A stretch of DNA of 64,000 nt from Laguncularia racemosa. Lineage: Eukaryota; Streptophyta; Magnoliopsida; Myrtales; Combretaceae. The position numbers and the translations under genes were made by a program. The stretch's first letter is position 1. Every line of letters begins with the position of its first letter. The stretch covers positions 2,836,313-2,900,312 of the forward strand of contig JBBMOL010000081.1 in NCBI GenBank assembly GCA_037954665.1. The letters run 5' to 3'. Positions 62,366 to 64,000 of the stretch are shown one piece after another. The notes under the pieces are model-generated. The model saw only the letters and a list, made by a program, of their open reading frames with translations. It made no database searches and was not told where the DNA came from.

Positions 62366-64000
62366 ATGTATTTTTTTTTTATATTCTCGAGTTCAAAAAG
62401 GATATCGGTGTTTTGTCCTCATCATGACAAATATCTTATCTCAATTGATGTTACTTTTGTAGAAAACATACCATATTTTTCATCCATTGAAACTCCAAAA
62501 CAGGAAGAGGATGACGATTTGTTACTTTATCATATTACTTATAAGTCTTCAGGTACCTTACCACCGCCCCCACCATCACAACCTCCAATTCAGTATATAT
62601 ACTCTCGACGACAAGTTCCTCCTGCTTCATGTCCTACATCAGTCTCTTCTTCCTCAATGGATCCGACTACAAGTGATCTTGATCTTCCTATAGCACTCCG
62701 TAAAGGTAAACATCAATGTACCTATCCAATTTCTTCTTGTGTATCTTATGATCACTTGTCATCATCATCTTCCTCATTTATTGCATCCCTAGACACCATG
62801 ACCATTCCAAAGTCTCTTCATGTTGCACTTTCACATCCTAGTTGGCGAGATGCTATGATTGATGAGATGAATGCCTTAGATACAAATCACACTTGGGATC
62901 TAGTGGACTTACCGACAGGAAAGAAGGCAATTGGTTGTAAATGGGTATATGCAATCAAGGTTAATCCTGATGGAACAGTAGCTCGGCTAAAAGCCTGTCT
63001 TGTAGCAAAGGGATATGCTAAAACCTATGGTGTGGATTATTTAGACACATTTTCTCCTGTGGCTAAGTTAACTGCTATTCGCCTATTTATCTCTATTGCA
63101 GCTTCTAATTCTTGGCATTTATATCAACTGGATATAAAAAATGCCTTTTTACATGGCAATTTGCAAGAGGAAGTTTATATGTAGCAACCACCAGGATTTG
63201 TTGCTCAAGGGGAGTCAGGTAAAGTTTGTTGCTTGCGGAAGTCATTATATGGACTAAAACAGAGTCCTCGAGCTTGGTTTAGGAAATCCAGTCAAGCAAT
63301 TGAGAATTTTGATCTAAGGAAGAGCAGATTGGATCACTCAGTATTCTCTAAGTATTCTGACACTAGTATAATTATCCTCATTATATATGTTGATAATATT
63401 ATCATTACAGGAAATGATAGAGTTGGTATTACCTCTCTCAAATCATTCCTTCACACTCAATTTCATACTAAGGATTTGGGGCAACTGAAGTATTTCTTAG
63501 GAATTGAGTTGACAAAAAGTAAGAATGGCATTTTCCTATCTCAAAGGAAATATATACTTGACTTATTAACTAAGATAGGTAAATTGGGAGCTAAGCCATG
63601 CAATACACCTATGACTCCTAATATGCAGCTTACAAAAGAAGGGGAATCATTCAAGAATCCAGAGAGGTACAGACGTCTAGTTGGGAAGTTGAACTATCTC
63701 ACAATAACTCGTCCTGGTATTACATATCCAATTAGTATTGTAAATCAATTCATGTCTTCTCCTACGATGGATCATTGGGCAACTTTAGATCAGATTTTGT
63801 GTTATCTAAAGGGTGCTCCTAGATGTGGTTTAGCATATGAAAATCACAGACATAATTGTATTGAGTGTTTTTTGGATGCTGATTGAATAGGATCCAAAAT
63901 AAACAAAAGATCCACCACTAGGTATTATGTGTTTGTTAGAGGAAATCTAGTTACTTGAAAAAGCAAGAAACAACACACAATATCCCGCTCAAGTACAGAG
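62366..64000 (+). pseudogene. Copia-7 reverse transcriptase and RNase H start, broken
   Basis: An open part at 62366-63184 has LDLPIALRKGKHQCTYPISS, AIGCKWVYAIKVNPDGTVAR and LDIKNAFLHGNLQEEVYM, then a TAG at 63182. The next part at 63233-63886 has SLYGLKQSPRAWFRKSSQAI and IIYVDNIIITGND, so the catalytic YVDD box reads YVDN. It continues YFLGIELTKSKNGIFLSQRK and ends in the RNase H start CFLDAD, with a TGA at 63884. It continues past the window edge. Confidence 0.86.

Larger units (their letters stand above)
59544..64000 (+). mobile_element. Copia-7 LTR retrotransposon, runs off the right edge
   Basis: The element has a 5' LTR, a primer-binding site TAGTATCAGAGCA at 59689, a leader of about 550 bp, gag from 60247 and pol through to RNase H at 63990. 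It is the best preserved Copia of the Copia-2/Copia-4 type in the window but is broken by several stops and frameshifts. The 3' LTR would lie beyond 64000. Confidence 0.87.

Noticed and set aside
1..64000. tRNA, rRNA, bacterial operons, toxin or defence systems
   Set aside because: I saw no cloverleaf-type tRNA gene, rRNA signature or bacterial gene organisation. The primer-binding sites only match tRNA ends.

Overview
The window is plant nuclear DNA, almost certainly from a woody dicot and possibly a grapevine-type genome (an inference from the style of the Copia and L1-type elements and from the very long transposon-filled introns). It holds one host gene. This is a VPS13/chorein-family gene whose protein matches the SHRUBBY (SHBY) branch as I remember it. 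It is on the minus strand and only partly contained. I could join 13 exons from 59128 down to 21648. All have GT-AG borders and all intron phases agree, giving 562 uninterrupted codons. The first exons lie beyond 64000. The next exons downstream were not found and probably lie left of position 1.

Nearly everything else is transposable-element DNA in the introns. From left to right: the intron after the last visible exon (1-21647) holds a minus-strand Copia element with its 5' LTR (1-2244). It is followed by a layered nest. LINE-A (2731-3247 and 18136-about 20110) is split by LINE-B, with a 15-bp target duplication. LINE-B is itself split by two plus-strand Copia elements, at 6683-about 11205 and 11295-about 15921. 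A MITE-like element lies at 20533-21249. The intron at 22959-24633 holds a Copia 5' LTR remnant and a LINE tail. The 9.3-kb intron at 24727-34054 holds LINE-D and a truncated minus-strand Copia-4. Small introns between 34214 and 38590 are mostly free of recognisable elements.

The 20.2-kb intron at 38642-58878 is the richest. In order it holds a Mutator-type MITE, Copia-5, a nearly intact L1-type element (LINE-E) inserted in Copia-5, a Ty3/Gypsy pol fragment, a decayed plus-strand LINE-F of the same family as LINE-E, a Copia RNase H scrap, a minus-strand Gypsy gag scrap and a LINE tail. The upstream intron from 59129 carries Copia-7, which runs off the right edge.

All transposon genes except LINE-E ORF2 are broken by stops, frameshifts or truncations. 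I see no rRNA, tRNA, CRISPR array, bacterial operon or new defence system. The points of most interest are the intact reading frame of the giant host gene across more than 30 kb of insertions, the layered insertion history readable from target duplications, and one LINE with an uninterrupted 1180-residue ORF2.
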